Assembly: GCF_900188445.1 (NCBI RefSeq)
Contig: NZ_FZOR01000009.1
Location: 124,001-188,000 of the forward strand
Direction: 5' to 3'
From: Actinomadura meyerae
Lineage (GTDB): Bacteria; Actinomycetota; Actinomycetes; Streptosporangiales; Streptosporangiaceae
Length of the DNA stretch: 64,000 bases
Part shown: piece after piece, positions 16,423 through 25,733 of the stretch
Position numbering within the stretch: position 1 is the stretch's first letter
Layout of the letters: each line of letters begins with the position of its first letter
Made by a program: the position numbers and the translations under genes
Notes under the pieces: model-generated
Told to the model about the DNA's origin: nothing
Database searches by the model: none
The model's input: only the letters and a program-made list of their open reading frames with translations

Positions 16423-19400
16423 CGCGTGCCTCCTGTCTCGCCGTCACCCTGCGACGGCAGCTCACCTGAAGTTCCTGTGCCGCGAGCCTCGTTGCGTCCC
16501 CGGTGGACGCCGCGCTGCAGGCTCGCGAAACGGCTGCGTACGACGTCGGCCGGCTGGCCGGGCCCCGGCTGGCCCTGGACCGGCCCCTGCGGTGCCGGCG
16601 GCTGCTGCCCCGGCACGGACTGCGTCTGGCCGGGCCCGCTCGGCGGCGGGCCCACCGGCGGCGGCCCCGCCTGCGGCGGCGCCGCGGCCGCCGGCTGCGC
16701 CGCGCGGCCGACCGCGCCGGGCACGCGGTTCTTGCCCGGCACCCGCTTCGGGAGCCCCACGTTCGTGCGGGACGTCGCCACCGGCCGCCGGGCGGCCTCG
16801 GCGGCGCGGAATCCCGCGTCCGCGGGCGATTCCCAACCCTTCACCGGATCCTCCCCGGACGATCCTCCGGACCTGCGCTGGAACCATTCGGACTGCATCG
16901 CGTCGAAGATGGGCGACCGCTCGGGCACCCGCGGCGGCCCCGTCGGCTCGGCGGGCGGGGGCGGCGGCGCCGCGGCCCGCATGGCCGGCTCGGGGGCGGG
17001 CGGCTCCGGCGCGTACTCCTCCACCGGGGCCGCCGGGGCCGCGCCGTCGCCGTAGGCGTAGCCGTCGGCCGCCGGGAGGGACTCGACCGGGAGCGGACCG
17101 GTCTCCCACGGGATCTGCCGCGCCGAGCGGGGCTCCGGCACCGCCGGCTGCGCCTCCGGGACCACCGGCTGCGGGCCGGTGCGGGCGCCCGGACGGTAGC
17201 CGGTGCCGTTGCTCGCGGGACCGCCGGCCGGCGGCGCGGCGGGCTCCTGCCGGCGCTCGGCGCGCGGCTGGAACAGCCCGTTCGAGCCGTCCTCGGACGG
17301 GCGGTCGGGCAGGTTCGCCCCGGGCTCGCGGACGGGCAGCTCGCCCGGCCGGCGCGGCTGCCGGTCGCCCGGCTGGTAGGGGTCCTCCGCCGGCGGGCGC
17401 GCCTCCTGCGCCCGGACCCGGTCGCGCGGCGGGCGGCGCTCGATGGGCGGCGGCGCCTGGCTCTCGGCGCCGGAGAAGCCGCCGCCGACCGGGATCGGCC
17501 CGGTCTCGCCGATGACCGGCTGGGCGTCGGTGCCGCCGCGGAGCGACCGCAGCGGCCCGGTGCCGCCGGACGGGGCGCCGGCCGGCCCGTAGCCGTCCTG
17601 GCGGAACGCGCCGGGCCGCTCGGCGGCCCCCGCGGTGAGCGGCGAGAGCTGCCCGTGCGAGCCGGACTCACGCGGGGCGAGCCCGCGGGCGGCGATGCCG
17701 CCGGACTCGCCGGCGCTGATGGCGGCGTCCGGCAGCACGACGAACGCGGTGAGCCCGCCGCCCTGGGCGGCGCGCAACTCGACCCGGATGCCGTGCCGGA
17801 CGGCCAGGCGGCCGACCACGAACAGGCCCATGCGGCGGGCCGCGGAGAAGTCGATGACCGGCGGGTTCGCGAGCCGCCAGTTGGCCTGCTCCAGCTCCTC
17901 GGGCGACATGCCCACGCCGTTGTCGGTGATCTGGAGCATGCAGCCGCCGCCGCTGAGCATCTGCCCGGAGACGGTGACCTTGGTGTGCTCGGAGGAGAAG
18001 GCGGTGGCGTTCTCGACCAGCTCGGCCAGCAGGTGGACGAGGTCGTTGACGACGGGGCCGGTGACCGCCATGTCGCCTTGAACCCGCAGCGCGACCCGTT
18101 CGTACTGCTCCACCTCGGACAGCGACGCGCGGACGACGTCGATGAGCGGGACGGGCTTGTTCCAGCGCCGCACCTGCTCCTGGCCGCCGAGGACGAGGAG
18201 GTTCTCAGAGTTGCGCCGCATGCGGGTGGCCAGGTGGTCCAGCCGGAACAGGTTCGCGAGCTGCTCCTCGTCGCGCTCGCTCTGCTCCAGCTCCTCGATC
18301 AGCCGCAGCTGCCGCTCGATGAGCGACTGGCTGCGCCGGGAGAGGTTGACGAACATCGCGTTGATGTTGCCGCGCAGGACGGCCTCGTCGGCCGCGAGCC
18401 GGACCGCCTCGCGGTGGACCTCGTCGAAGGCCCGCGCGACCTGGCCGATCTCGTCGGTGGAGTCGATGTCGATCGGCTCCACCTCGATGCCGCCGGCGGC
18501 GGCCTCCGGATCGCGCAGCCGGTCGACCAGCCCGGGCAGCCGGGTGCTCGCGACGTCCAGCGCGCCGACCTGCAGCCGGCGCAGCGGCCGCACCAGCGAC
18601 CGCGCCATCACGACCGTGATCAGCAGCACCGCGGCCAGCAGCGCGGCGATGATGATCGCGTCCCGGATCGAGGACGTCCGGGCCGCCGCGCCCTTGTCGT
18701 CGCTGCGGGCCTTGATGTCGCTCGCCAGCCGCTGCTCGACCTCGCGCATCTGGTCGATCATGCTGGTCATCGAGTCGCGGAGCAGCTTGGGCGACCGGGC
18801 GGTGCCGAGCGTGCGCGACAGCGGGCCGCCGGTGCCGGCGACGCCGGAGATGACGCGCTGCCGCAGCAGCCGGGCCTGGTCGATCTTGGTGCCGACGACG
18901 GTGTCCTCGTACAGCTGGACCTGCTCCAGCGTCGCGGAGTCGCGGAAGGCGGCGAGCTCGCTGTCCTCCTGCGCGCGCGCTGCCCGGAGCTCGTTCAGCT
19001 CGTCGGCCGCGAGCTGCCGGGCCCGCGCGCCGGTGAGGAGCAGCGCCCGCTCGCGCGAGACCGCCTCCTTGGCGCGGGCGAGGGCGCCCAGGGCCCGGCT
19101 CGCCTCCGCGAGCCGGTCGTCGGCCGCGTTCTGGGAGATACCGTCGAGGATCGCGATCAGCTCGTTGGTGGCCTCGGTGTACTTCTGCAGCACGATGAAG
19201 GCCGGGACCTTGGTGCCCACCACCAGGGAGCGCAGGGCGGCGATCCCGTCCAGCCGGCTGAGCACCGCGCGGGCGTCGCGGACGGCCTCGGTGCCGTAGG
19301 AGCCGTCGATCGCGTTCGCGGCCGTCCGCACCGGTTCGATCTGGGCGTCGGTCCGCCGCTCCTGGGCCCGCAGCTCCTGCAGGAGCGCTTCGGCGCGCCC

Positions 19401-19709
19401 CGCCGCGCTGTACTCGACCGCCAGGTCCCGCTCGGCCGAGAAGACCTGGACGAACCGGGTGATCCCCTCGCCCAGCTCGGCCATCTGCTCGACCCGCCCG
19501 TACGCCTCCGCCTCGCTGAGGGAGCTGGAGATGCGCACCCCGGCGAGTACGACGGCGGCGACCGTCGGCACCAGGACCAGCACGATGAGCCGCTGGGGCA
19601 CACGCCAGTTCCGCAGGCTCAGCCTGCTTCCCGACCGTGCCGAACGGTCCGACTGAACCTCGACGTTACCTGGTCGAGGACCGTCGCGACCTTCGTCGCT
19701 TGGTTGCAT
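16419..19709 (-). CDS. cvnA: conservon sensor histidine kinase with NIT domain (CvnA-like)
   Basis: A 1096-aa membrane kinase, first gene of the conservon. TM1 is at about 41-60, an extracellular helical nitrate/nitrite-sensor-like (NIT) domain at about 75-330, TM2 at about 352-372, a HAMP linker to about 440, a dimerisation helix with His in DHLATRMRRNSENLL near 490, and the HATPase with ELVENATAFSSE near 565 and DNGVGMS near 600. The last ~420 residues are a Pro/Gly/Arg-rich disordered tail, long even for this family. Conservon kinases act through the Roadblock/GTPase partners rather than a classical response regulator, and none is adjacent. A cytochrome P450 (cvnE), found in some conservons, is absent. 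Confidence 0.94.
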   Translation of the reverse strand: MQPSDEGRDGPRPGNVEVQSDRSARSGSRLSLRNWRVPQRLIVLVLVPTVAAVVLAGVRISSSLSEAEAYGRVEQMAELGEGITRFVQVFSAERDLAVEYSAAGRAEALLQELRAQERRTDAQIEPVRTAANAIDGSYGTEAVRDARAVLSRLDGIAALRSLVVGTKVPAFIVLQKYTEATNELIAILDGISQNAADDRLAEASRALGALARAKEAVSRERALLLTGARARQLAADELNELRAARAQEDSELAAFRDSATLEQVQLYEDTVVGTKIDQARLLRQRVISGVAGTGGPLSRTLGTARSPKLLRDSMTSMIDQMREVEQRLASDIKARSDDKGAAARTSSIRDAIIIAALLAAVLLITVVMARSLVRPLRRLQVGALDVASTRLPGLVDRLRDPEAAAGGIEVEPIDIDSTDEIGQVARAFDEVHREAVRLAADEAVLRGNINAMFVNLSRRSQSLIERQLRLIEELEQSERDEEQLANLFRLDHLATRMRRNSENLLVLGGQEQVRRWNKPVPLIDVVRASLSEVEQYERVALRVQGDMAVTGPVVNDLVHLLAELVENATAFSSEHTKVTVSGQMLSGGGCMLQITDNGVGMSPEELEQANWRLANPPVIDFSAARRMGLFVVGRLAVRHGIRVELRAAQGGGLTAFVVLPDAAISAGESGGIAARGLAPRESGSHGQLSPLTAGAAERPGAFRQDGYGPAGAPSGGTGPLRSLRGGTDAQPVIGETGPIPVGGGFSGAESQAPPPIERRPPRDRVRAQEARPPAEDPYQPGDRQPRRPGELPVREPGANLPDRPSEDGSNGLFQPRAERRQEPAAPPAGGPASNGTGYRPGARTGPQPVVPEAQPAVPEPRSARQIPWETGPLPVESLPAADGYAYGDGAAPAAPVEEYAPEPPAPEPAMRAAAPPPPPAEPTGPPRVPERSPIFDAMQSEWFQRRSGGSSGEDPVKGWESPADAGFRAAEAARRPVATSRTNVGLPKRVPGKNRVPGAVGRAAQPAAAAPPQAGPPPVGPPPSGPGQTQSVPGQQPPAPQGPVQGQPGPGQPADVVRSRFASLQRGVHRGRNEARGTGTSGELPSQGDGETGGTR

Positions 19710-20451
19710 CCGCCGCTAACACCCTCTCCACACGATGTCGCACTCTCCGTGGCCTCATAGGCGCGCAGGGTTAAAGCGACCTCACCTCCACCCTCGGCGC
19801 ACGACATTGCAGCACATTCCCGGATAGGCCGCAAAGGACCATAGGTCAGCCGTTATAGACCAATGGACCGTTCGCGACTTTGTACCCATATGTCCGTTTT
19901 CTTGAGCATGGACGATCACGCAGCGTGGCAGCGCATACCGCGATCCGGCGGCTACTCGCCGTGACAACGGCTGATGACCCCATTCCTTTCGGTGAACGGA
20001 AGGCGAAAGGACATCGCAACCGGACCGTGACCAGTCACTCTCCGAATTGGAATGGCGATGGATTGTCACCGGCGGCGCCCAATCCGGCCCTCCCGGAATG
20101 CCCCGCCGACATCGGCGAGCCATTGGACGCATATTCGACAGCGCGCGAACCCCCAGCCCCAGCGGGGTTTCGGGCGCTCCGGCGATCATGATCGACATGG
20201 CCGCGGGCGGGTGCCGGCGGCTCGACCAGGGACCCTTCGCGGGCGCCCCGAGCCGCCCACCGGCCCCCGTCAGGACACAAGAAAGTCACGCAATTCGGAG
20301 CCAAACCACTCAAGTCGCGCACTTCGCGATACCCTCCCTCGAACGTGATCTTCAGGCGTGGCGGTGCGGTGGCTACAGTCGTTCACCTGGCTCGCGAGTC
20401 CCGACCGACGGCCCCGCCGAAGCAACTTCCCCCGCGAGTTAAGGAGTGCCC
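19710..20451. other. 742-bp divergent intergenic region between the conservon and the ABC/aromatic operon
   Basis: I see no convincing gene here: the open frames have no ribosome sites or typical codon bias. Base composition is clearly more AT-rich around 19840-20060 than elsewhere in the window, which fits promoters for the conservon reading left. A short hairpin (AACCCC at about 20148-20153 with GGGGTT at about 20163-20168) lies in the middle. For the rightward operon, TTCAGG (20351-20356) and TACAGT (20374-20379) spaced by 17 nt make a plausible promoter about 70 nt before the first gene. Confidence 0.4.
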
Positions 20452-21435
20452 ATGCGGCAATCCCTCCGTCTTTCAGCACTGGTCGGTGCCTTCGCCCTGG
20501 TCCTGTCCGCCGCGGCGGGCTGCGGCGACTCCGACGACTCCGCCTCGGGCGGGCAGGGTCTGGAGAAGAGCACGATGACGGTGGCGGCCCTCCCGCTGGC
20601 CGACAACGTGGCGGTCTACATCGCCCAGAAGCAGAAGCTGTTCGAGGCCGAGGGCCTCAAGGTCGAGATCAAGCCCGTCCAGCAGAGCACCCAGGCCATC
20701 CCGGCGCTGATCAAGGGCGACGTGAACGTCATCGCCGGCGCCAACTACGTGTCCTTCCTGCAGGCCAACGAGAAGGGCACGCTGAAGCTCAGCGTCGTGG
20801 CCGAGGGCGCCACGCTGGCCTCGCACACCTTCGACCTGCTGGTCAAGTCCGACTCCAAGGTCAAGACGCCCAAGGACCTGGAGGGCAAGAAGGTCGCGGT
20901 CAACATCCTCAACAACATCCAGTCGCTGACGCTGGACGCGATCCTCAAGGCCAACAACGTCGACCCGGCCAAGATCGAGTACGTCCAGGTGCCCTTCCCG
21001 CAGATGGCGACCGCCCTGCAGAAGGGCCAGGTCGACGCGATCCACGCCGTCGAGCCCTTCACCTCCGACACCGAGAAGAAGCTCGGCGCGCGGGTGGCGG
21101 TCGACGGCGGCGCCGAGCCGGTGACCGACCTGCCGATCAGCGGCTACGTGAGCACCCAGGAGTTCACCCAGAAGAACCCGAAGACGGCCGCGGCGTTCCA
21201 GCGGGCCATCATCAAGGCGCAGAAGCTCGCGGCCGGTGACCGCAAGGTCGTCGAGCAGGCGCTGCCCACCTACACCAAGATCGACGCGAAGGTCGCCGGC
21301 GTCATCACGCTGCCGGGCTACCCGACCTCGCTGAACACCACCCGCATGCAGCGGACCGTGGACCTCATGCTGACGGCGGGCCTGCTCAAGCAGAAGCCCG
21401 ACATGAAGTCCGTCCTGTTCCAGCCGACGTCCTGA
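20452..21435 (+). CDS. ABC transporter substrate-binding lipoprotein (NMT1/SsuA-like), set 1
   Basis: A 327-aa periplasmic-type binding protein tethered as a lipoprotein: signal helix with lipobox AAGC (Cys about residue 24), then an NMT1/SsuA-like two-lobed fold (VAALPLADNVAVYIAQKQKLFEAEGL). Family members bind nitrate, sulfonates, pyrimidine precursors or aromatic acids. AAGGAG ends 5 nt before the ATG at 20452; an in-frame GTG at 20446 overlaps the ribosome site. It is clearly paralogous to the protein at 24747: both share LPI.GY, NPKT.AAFQRA and DRKVVE..LPTY blocks. First gene of a nine-gene operon; the enzymes in it suggest an aromatic 2-oxo acid or related ligand, which is inference. 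Confidence 0.93.
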   Translation: MRQSLRLSALVGAFALVLSAAAGCGDSDDSASGGQGLEKSTMTVAALPLADNVAVYIAQKQKLFEAEGLKVEIKPVQQSTQAIPALIKGDVNVIAGANYVSFLQANEKGTLKLSVVAEGATLASHTFDLLVKSDSKVKTPKDLEGKKVAVNILNNIQSLTLDAILKANNVDPAKIEYVQVPFPQMATALQKGQVDAIHAVEPFTSDTEKKLGARVAVDGGAEPVTDLPISGYVSTQEFTQKNPKTAAAFQRAIIKAQKLAAGDRKVVEQALPTYTKIDAKVAGVITLPGYPTSLNTTRMQRTVDLMLTAGLLKQKPDMKSVLFQPTS

Positions 21436-21455
21436 CGGCGAGCACTGATCCACCC

Positions 21456-22265
21456 ATGGCACATCAGACGACGCCACCCCGTGGCCTCTCGCGTCCCGGC
21501 AAGTGGGCGCGGGGGGCCGCCGGGGTGGCGGTCCTCTTCCTGGCGAGCGAGCTGCTCGGTAGAGCCGGGATTGTGGACCGTTCCTATCTGCCGCCGGCCT
21601 CCAGCGTGACCGCGCGCGCGGTCGAGCTGTTCGGCGACTCCGGCTTCCTGTTCAACGTGCGCGTCACGCTCACCGCGTGGGCGCTCGGCATGCTCATCGC
21701 GATCGCGATCGCGGTCCCGCTCGGACTGCTGCTCGGCAGCGTCCCCGCGGTGAACACCGCGGTCCGGGCCATCGTGGAGTTCCTGCGCCCGATCCCGTCG
21801 GTCGCGCTCATCCCGCTGGCCGGGCTGCTGCTCGGCTCCGGCCTCGAGATGGAGGTGCCGCTCATCGTCTACGCCTCCAGCTGGCCGATCCTGTTCAACA
21901 CCATGTACGGGCTGCACGACGTCGACCCCACGGCGAAGGAGACGCTGCGCACCTTCGGCTTCAGCCGCTGGCAGGTGCTGCTGAAGGTCTCGCTGCCGAG
22001 CGCCGCGCCGTTCATCGCGACCGGGGTGCGGCTCGCCGCGGCGATCGCGCTGATCCTCGCCGTCAGCACCGAGATCCTGTCCGGGTTCGGCGACGGACTC
22101 GGCATGTTCATCGCCCAGGCCGGCACGGTGCCGGACGGGAACACCGACGTGCTCGCCGGCACCGTGTGGGCCGGCTCCATCGGACTGATCATCAACATGG
22201 TGCTGGTGCAGGCCGAGAACCGCGCGTTCCGGTGGCACAAGGCCCAGGGGAGTGGTGCATCGTGA
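21456..22265 (+). CDS. ABC transporter permease (SsuC-like), set 1a
   Basis: A 269-aa inner-membrane permease with about six TM helices and the BPD_transp_1 domain. The EAA loop that contacts the ATPase is around residues 160-185 (DPTAKETLRTFGFSRWQVLLKVSLPSA; split motif). It starts 20 bp after the binding-protein gene and its stop overlaps the next permease start (GTGA at 22262-22265), so the two permeases should be made together and form a heterodimer. Substrate follows the binding protein. Confidence 0.93.
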   Translation: MAHQTTPPRGLSRPGKWARGAAGVAVLFLASELLGRAGIVDRSYLPPASSVTARAVELFGDSGFLFNVRVTLTAWALGMLIAIAIAVPLGLLLGSVPAVNTAVRAIVEFLRPIPSVALIPLAGLLLGSGLEMEVPLIVYASSWPILFNTMYGLHDVDPTAKETLRTFGFSRWQVLLKVSLPSAAPFIATGVRLAAAIALILAVSTEILSGFGDGLGMFIAQAGTVPDGNTDVLAGTVWAGSIGLIINMVLVQAENRAFRWHKAQGSGAS

Positions 22266-23110
22266 CCGCCGCCGCCCTCACCGTGCGGGCCGCGCGCCCG
22301 CGCGGCACCGCGGGCCGGCTGGTCCGCGGCCTGCTGCACCGCGCGCTCCCGCTGGTGGTCCTCGTCGCCGGCTGGGAGGCCGCGACCCGGATCGCCGAGA
22401 GCCCGTTCTTCCCTCCCCCGTCCGACATCGTGGGCCGGATGCGGGAGATGTGGCTGTCCGGCCCGGCCTCGCACCTGTACCTCGGCGGGGACGCCGGCGG
22501 CTCCATCGCGCCGAGCCTGAGCCGGATGGCCGTCGCGCTGCTGCTGTCGGTCGTGGCCGGCGTCGTGCTCGGCATCGCCATCGGGCGGTCCGAGCGCGTG
22601 CTCGCCTACCTCGACCCGATCCTGCAGTTCGCGCGCGCGATCCCGCCGCCGACCGTGGTACCGGTCTTCATCGTGCTGTTCGACCTCGGCACGCAGATGC
22701 AGATCGCCTCGATCGTCTTCGGCGCGATCTGGCCCGTCCTGCTCAACACCGTGGACGGGGTCCGCAGCGTGGACAAGACGCAGGCGGCCACGGCCGAGGT
22801 GTTCCGGCTGTCCGGGATCGAGCGGATCCGGTTCCTCATCATCCCGGCCGCGCTGCCGAAGATCTTCGCCGGGCTGCGGCTGGCGCTGTCGCTCGGCCTC
22901 ATCCTGATGGTCTTCTCCGAGCTGCTGCCGGGCACCTCCGACGGCCTCGGCTTCGAGCTGACGAACGCGCAGAGCCAGTCCGACCTGCCCACCATCTGGT
23001 CGGTGATCGTGCTGCTCGGCATCCTCGGCTACCTGTTCAACACCCTCCTGCTCGCGGTGGAGCGGCGGACGCTGCGCTGGCACCGCGGGGCGCGAAAGGC
23101 AGATGAATGA
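22262..23110 (+). CDS. ABC transporter permease (SsuC-like), set 1b
   Basis: A 282-aa permease starting at GTG 22262, overlapping the previous stop by 4 bp. It has a longer N-terminal arm than its partner, then FFPPPSDIVGRM typical of this permease class, about six TM helices and an EAA loop (DKTQAATAEVFRLSGIERIRF). It ends with an ATGA overlap into the decarboxylase gene. It most resembles the permease at 26503, as expected if the whole set was duplicated. Confidence 0.92.
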   Translation: MTAAALTVRAARPRGTAGRLVRGLLHRALPLVVLVAGWEAATRIAESPFFPPPSDIVGRMREMWLSGPASHLYLGGDAGGSIAPSLSRMAVALLLSVVAGVVLGIAIGRSERVLAYLDPILQFARAIPPPTVVPVFIVLFDLGTQMQIASIVFGAIWPVLLNTVDGVRSVDKTQAATAEVFRLSGIERIRFLIIPAALPKIFAGLRLALSLGLILMVFSELLPGTSDGLGFELTNAQSQSDLPTIWSVIVLLGILGYLFNTLLLAVERRTLRWHRGARKADE

Positions 23111-24708
23111 CGACGGAACTCACGGTCCGGGACGCGGTGTTCGACTACTGCCGGCGGGTCGGGATGACGACCGTCTTCGGCAACCCCGGCTCCACCGAGC
23201 TGCGCATGCTCCGCGACTTCCCCGCGGACTTCGAGTACGTGCTCGGGCTGCAGGAGATCGTGGCGGTCGGCGCGGCGGCGGGCCACGCCATCGGCACCGG
23301 CAACGCCGCGCTGGTCAACCTGCACTCCGCCGGCGGGGTGGGCAACGCGCTCGGCGCGGTGTTCACCGCCCACCGCGACCGGGTGCCGCTCGTCATCATC
23401 GCGGGCCAGCAGACCCGCGCGATGCTGCCCACCCGCCCGTTCCTCGGCGCGGACGAGCCGGAGCAGTTCCCGCGCCCGTACGTGAAGTGGAGCCGGCAGC
23501 CCGCGCGCGCCGAGGACGTCCCGGCCGCGCTCGCCGAGGCGTACCGGACGGCCATGACGCACCCGCGCGGCCCGGTGTTCCTGTCGGTGCCCGAGGACGA
23601 CTGGGACCGGCCGGCCGAGCCCGTCCCGCACCGCGAGATCCGGGGCGGCTTCGCCGCCGACCCCGCCGCGCTCGCCGAGGTGGCCGAGGCGCTGGACGGC
23701 GCCGAGCGGCCCGCCGTCATCGTCGGCTCGGGCGTCGAGGACGAGGACGCGCTGCCGCTCGTGGTCGACCTCGCCGAGCGCACCGGCGCGCCGGTGTGGA
23801 TCAGCCCGCTGTCGGGCCGCTCCGGTTTCCCCGAGGACCACGCGCTCTTCCGGGGCTTCCTGCCGCCCGTCCGCGACCAGCTGGCCCGGCGCCTGGCGGA
23901 GTACGACGTCGTGCTGGTGCTCGGCGCGCCGGTGTTCAACTACCACGTGCACAGCGAGGGGCCGTTCCTGCCCGAGGGGACGCGGCTGTTCCACTTCGAC
24001 TGCGACGCCGACCAGCTGGCGTGGGCCCCGGTCGGCGTGGGCGTCCTCACCACCCTGCGGGCAGGGATCACCGGCCTGCTCGAACGCGTCGCCAAGGCCG
24101 ACCGGCCCGCGCCGGAGCCCAGGCCCCGGCTGGCCAAGCCGCAGGCGTCCGACCCGATGGACGCCGCACTCGTCATCGAGACGCTGCGGGAGCGGCTCCC
24201 CGAGGACGCCGTCATCGTGGAGGAGTGCCCGAGCCACCGGGACATGTTCCACGCGCGGCTCCCCGTCACGCGGCCCGGCGGGTTCTACACGATGGGCAGC
24301 GGATCGCTCGGCTGGAGCCTGCCCATGGCGGTCGGGCGCGCGCTGGCCGGATCCGGCGAGCGGATCGTCTGCGTCCTCGGCGACGGCGCGATCATGTACT
24401 CGGTGCAGGCGCTGTGGACGGCGGCGCAGCACCGGCTGCCGATGACGGTGATCGTCCTGAACAACGGCGGTTACGGCGCCGTCCGGGCGCTCGGCCGCCG
24501 GATCGGCATCGAGGACATCGTCGGCGCCGACGTCACCGGCATCGACTTCACCGCCGTGGCCCGGGGGCACGGCTGCGCGGGCCGGGCCGTCACGAGCGCC
24601 GCGGATCTGGACGCCGCGATGGCGGAGGCGCTCGGACACGATGGTCCGTTCCTTCTAGATGTGAGTGTCATGGCAGACAATTCCGCAATGTACGGGTCTA
24701 CTCCTTAG
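23107..24708 (+). CDS. mdlC: benzoylformate decarboxylase-like thiamine-diphosphate enzyme
   Basis: A 533-aa ThDP enzyme of normal length for benzoylformate decarboxylase (phenylglyoxylate to benzaldehyde and CO2, mandelate pathway). The signature FGNPGSTE is at residues 24-31, the cofactor Glu50 is in LQE, catalytic His73 in NLHSAGGVGN corresponds to His70 of the P. putida enzyme, and NYH in GAPVFNYH matches the His281 site. The ThDP-Mg motif runs from GDGAIMYS to NNGGYG. The start overlaps the permease stop (ATGA). Being embedded between two uptake systems argues that the transported compound is its substrate or a precursor. Exact substrate could be another aromatic or branched 2-oxo acid. 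Confidence 0.9.
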   Translation: MTTELTVRDAVFDYCRRVGMTTVFGNPGSTELRMLRDFPADFEYVLGLQEIVAVGAAAGHAIGTGNAALVNLHSAGGVGNALGAVFTAHRDRVPLVIIAGQQTRAMLPTRPFLGADEPEQFPRPYVKWSRQPARAEDVPAALAEAYRTAMTHPRGPVFLSVPEDDWDRPAEPVPHREIRGGFAADPAALAEVAEALDGAERPAVIVGSGVEDEDALPLVVDLAERTGAPVWISPLSGRSGFPEDHALFRGFLPPVRDQLARRLAEYDVVLVLGAPVFNYHVHSEGPFLPEGTRLFHFDCDADQLAWAPVGVGVLTTLRAGITGLLERVAKADRPAPEPRPRLAKPQASDPMDAALVIETLRERLPEDAVIVEECPSHRDMFHARLPVTRPGGFYTMGSGSLGWSLPMAVGRALAGSGERIVCVLGDGAIMYSVQALWTAAQHRLPMTVIVLNNGGYGAVRALGRRIGIEDIVGADVTGIDFTAVARGHGCAGRAVTSAADLDAAMAEALGHDGPFLLDVSVMADNSAMYGSTP

Positions 24709-24746
24709 CGAACCTCCATCACCCCCGGCACATTGGAGCACCCCCC

Positions 24747-25733
24747 ATGTCCGTTCCCCTCCCCCGACGCACGGTGCTCGGCGGCGCGCTCGCCGCCGTG
24801 CTCGCCCTGTCCGCCGCGGCCTGCGGCGGTTCCGACGAGCCGAAGTCCGCCAACGGCCTGGAGCAGTCCGAGATCACGCTGGGCACGATGACCGTCGCCG
24901 ACACCGCGCCGGTCCAGCTCGCCATCGACAAGGGCCTGTTCAAGGCCGAGGGCCTGTCCGTGAAGACGCAGGTCATCCAGGGCGGTGCGGCGGGCATCCC
25001 GCTGCTGAAGAGCGGCCGGCTGGACATCAGCTTCGGCAACTACGTCTCGCTCTTCACGGCCGGCACCAAGGACCCCGGCTTCAAGCCGCGGATCGTCGCG
25101 GAGGGGTTCCGGAGCGCGTCCAAGACCCACACGGTGATGGTGCGCGGCGACTCGCCGTACAAGACGATCAAGGATCTGGCCGGTAAGAAGATCGCCGTCA
25201 ACACCAAGCGCAACATCAGCACGCTGCTCGTCCGGGCGGCCGGGACGCCGGTCGGCGCGCAGTTCGACGAGGACAAGGAGTTCGTCGAGGTGGCGCCGCC
25301 GGCGATGGAGCAGGCGCTGAAGTCCAAGAGCGTCGACGCCGTCCAGGCGATCGAGCCGTTCGGCACCCAGATGGCGGAGTCGATGGGCGCGCGGATGGTC
25401 GCCGACCTCGCCACCGGCGAGACCGCCGACCTCCCGATCGCCGGGTACGCGGCGACCGAGAAGTTCGTCAAGGAGAACCCGAAGACGGTCGCGGCCTTCC
25501 AGCGCGCCCTCCAGAAGGCGCAGGGCATGGCCGCCGACCGCAAGGTGGTCGAGGCCGTCCTGCCGACCTACGCCAAGGGCATCAACGCCAAGGTCGCCGC
25601 GTCGATGAGCATGGGGACCTACCCCACGTCGCTCGACACCGCCGCCCTGCAGCGCGTGGCCGACCTGATGGGCAAGTTCCAGTACGTGGACAAGCCCATC
25701 GACGTCAAGTCGTTCGTCGCGCAGACTCCATGA
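24747..25733 (+). CDS. ABC transporter substrate-binding lipoprotein (NMT1/SsuA-like), set 2
   Basis: A 328-aa lipoprotein with a twin-Arg-like start (PRRTVLGG) and lipobox AAAC (Cys about 27). The mature domain (ITLGTMTVADTAPVQLAIDKGLF) is paralogous to the set 1 protein, but the ligand-pocket region differs (IPLLKSGRLDISFGNY against IPALIKGDVNVIAGANY), so the two may prefer different but related ligands. GGAG is 8 nt before the ATG. The stop overlaps the next permease start (ATGA). Confidence 0.93.
   Translation: MSVPLPRRTVLGGALAAVLALSAAACGGSDEPKSANGLEQSEITLGTMTVADTAPVQLAIDKGLFKAEGLSVKTQVIQGGAAGIPLLKSGRLDISFGNYVSLFTAGTKDPGFKPRIVAEGFRSASKTHTVMVRGDSPYKTIKDLAGKKIAVNTKRNISTLLVRAAGTPVGAQFDEDKEFVEVAPPAMEQALKSKSVDAVQAIEPFGTQMAESMGARMVADLATGETADLPIAGYAATEKFVKENPKTVAAFQRALQKAQGMAADRKVVEAVLPTYAKGINAKVAASMSMGTYPTSLDTAALQRVADLMGKFQYVDKPIDVKSFVAQTP

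Noticed and set aside
16503..19760. Long open frame opposite the conservon kinase
   Set aside because: Antisense shadow in high-GC DNA; composition is Arg/Asp/Gly-rich with no recognisable fold, while the kinase on the other strand is complete.
19782..20442. Several open frames in the 742-bp gap before the ABC operon
   Set aside because: No ribosome sites, poor GC3 pattern, no domain and the frames overlap each other on both strands; treated as intergenic.
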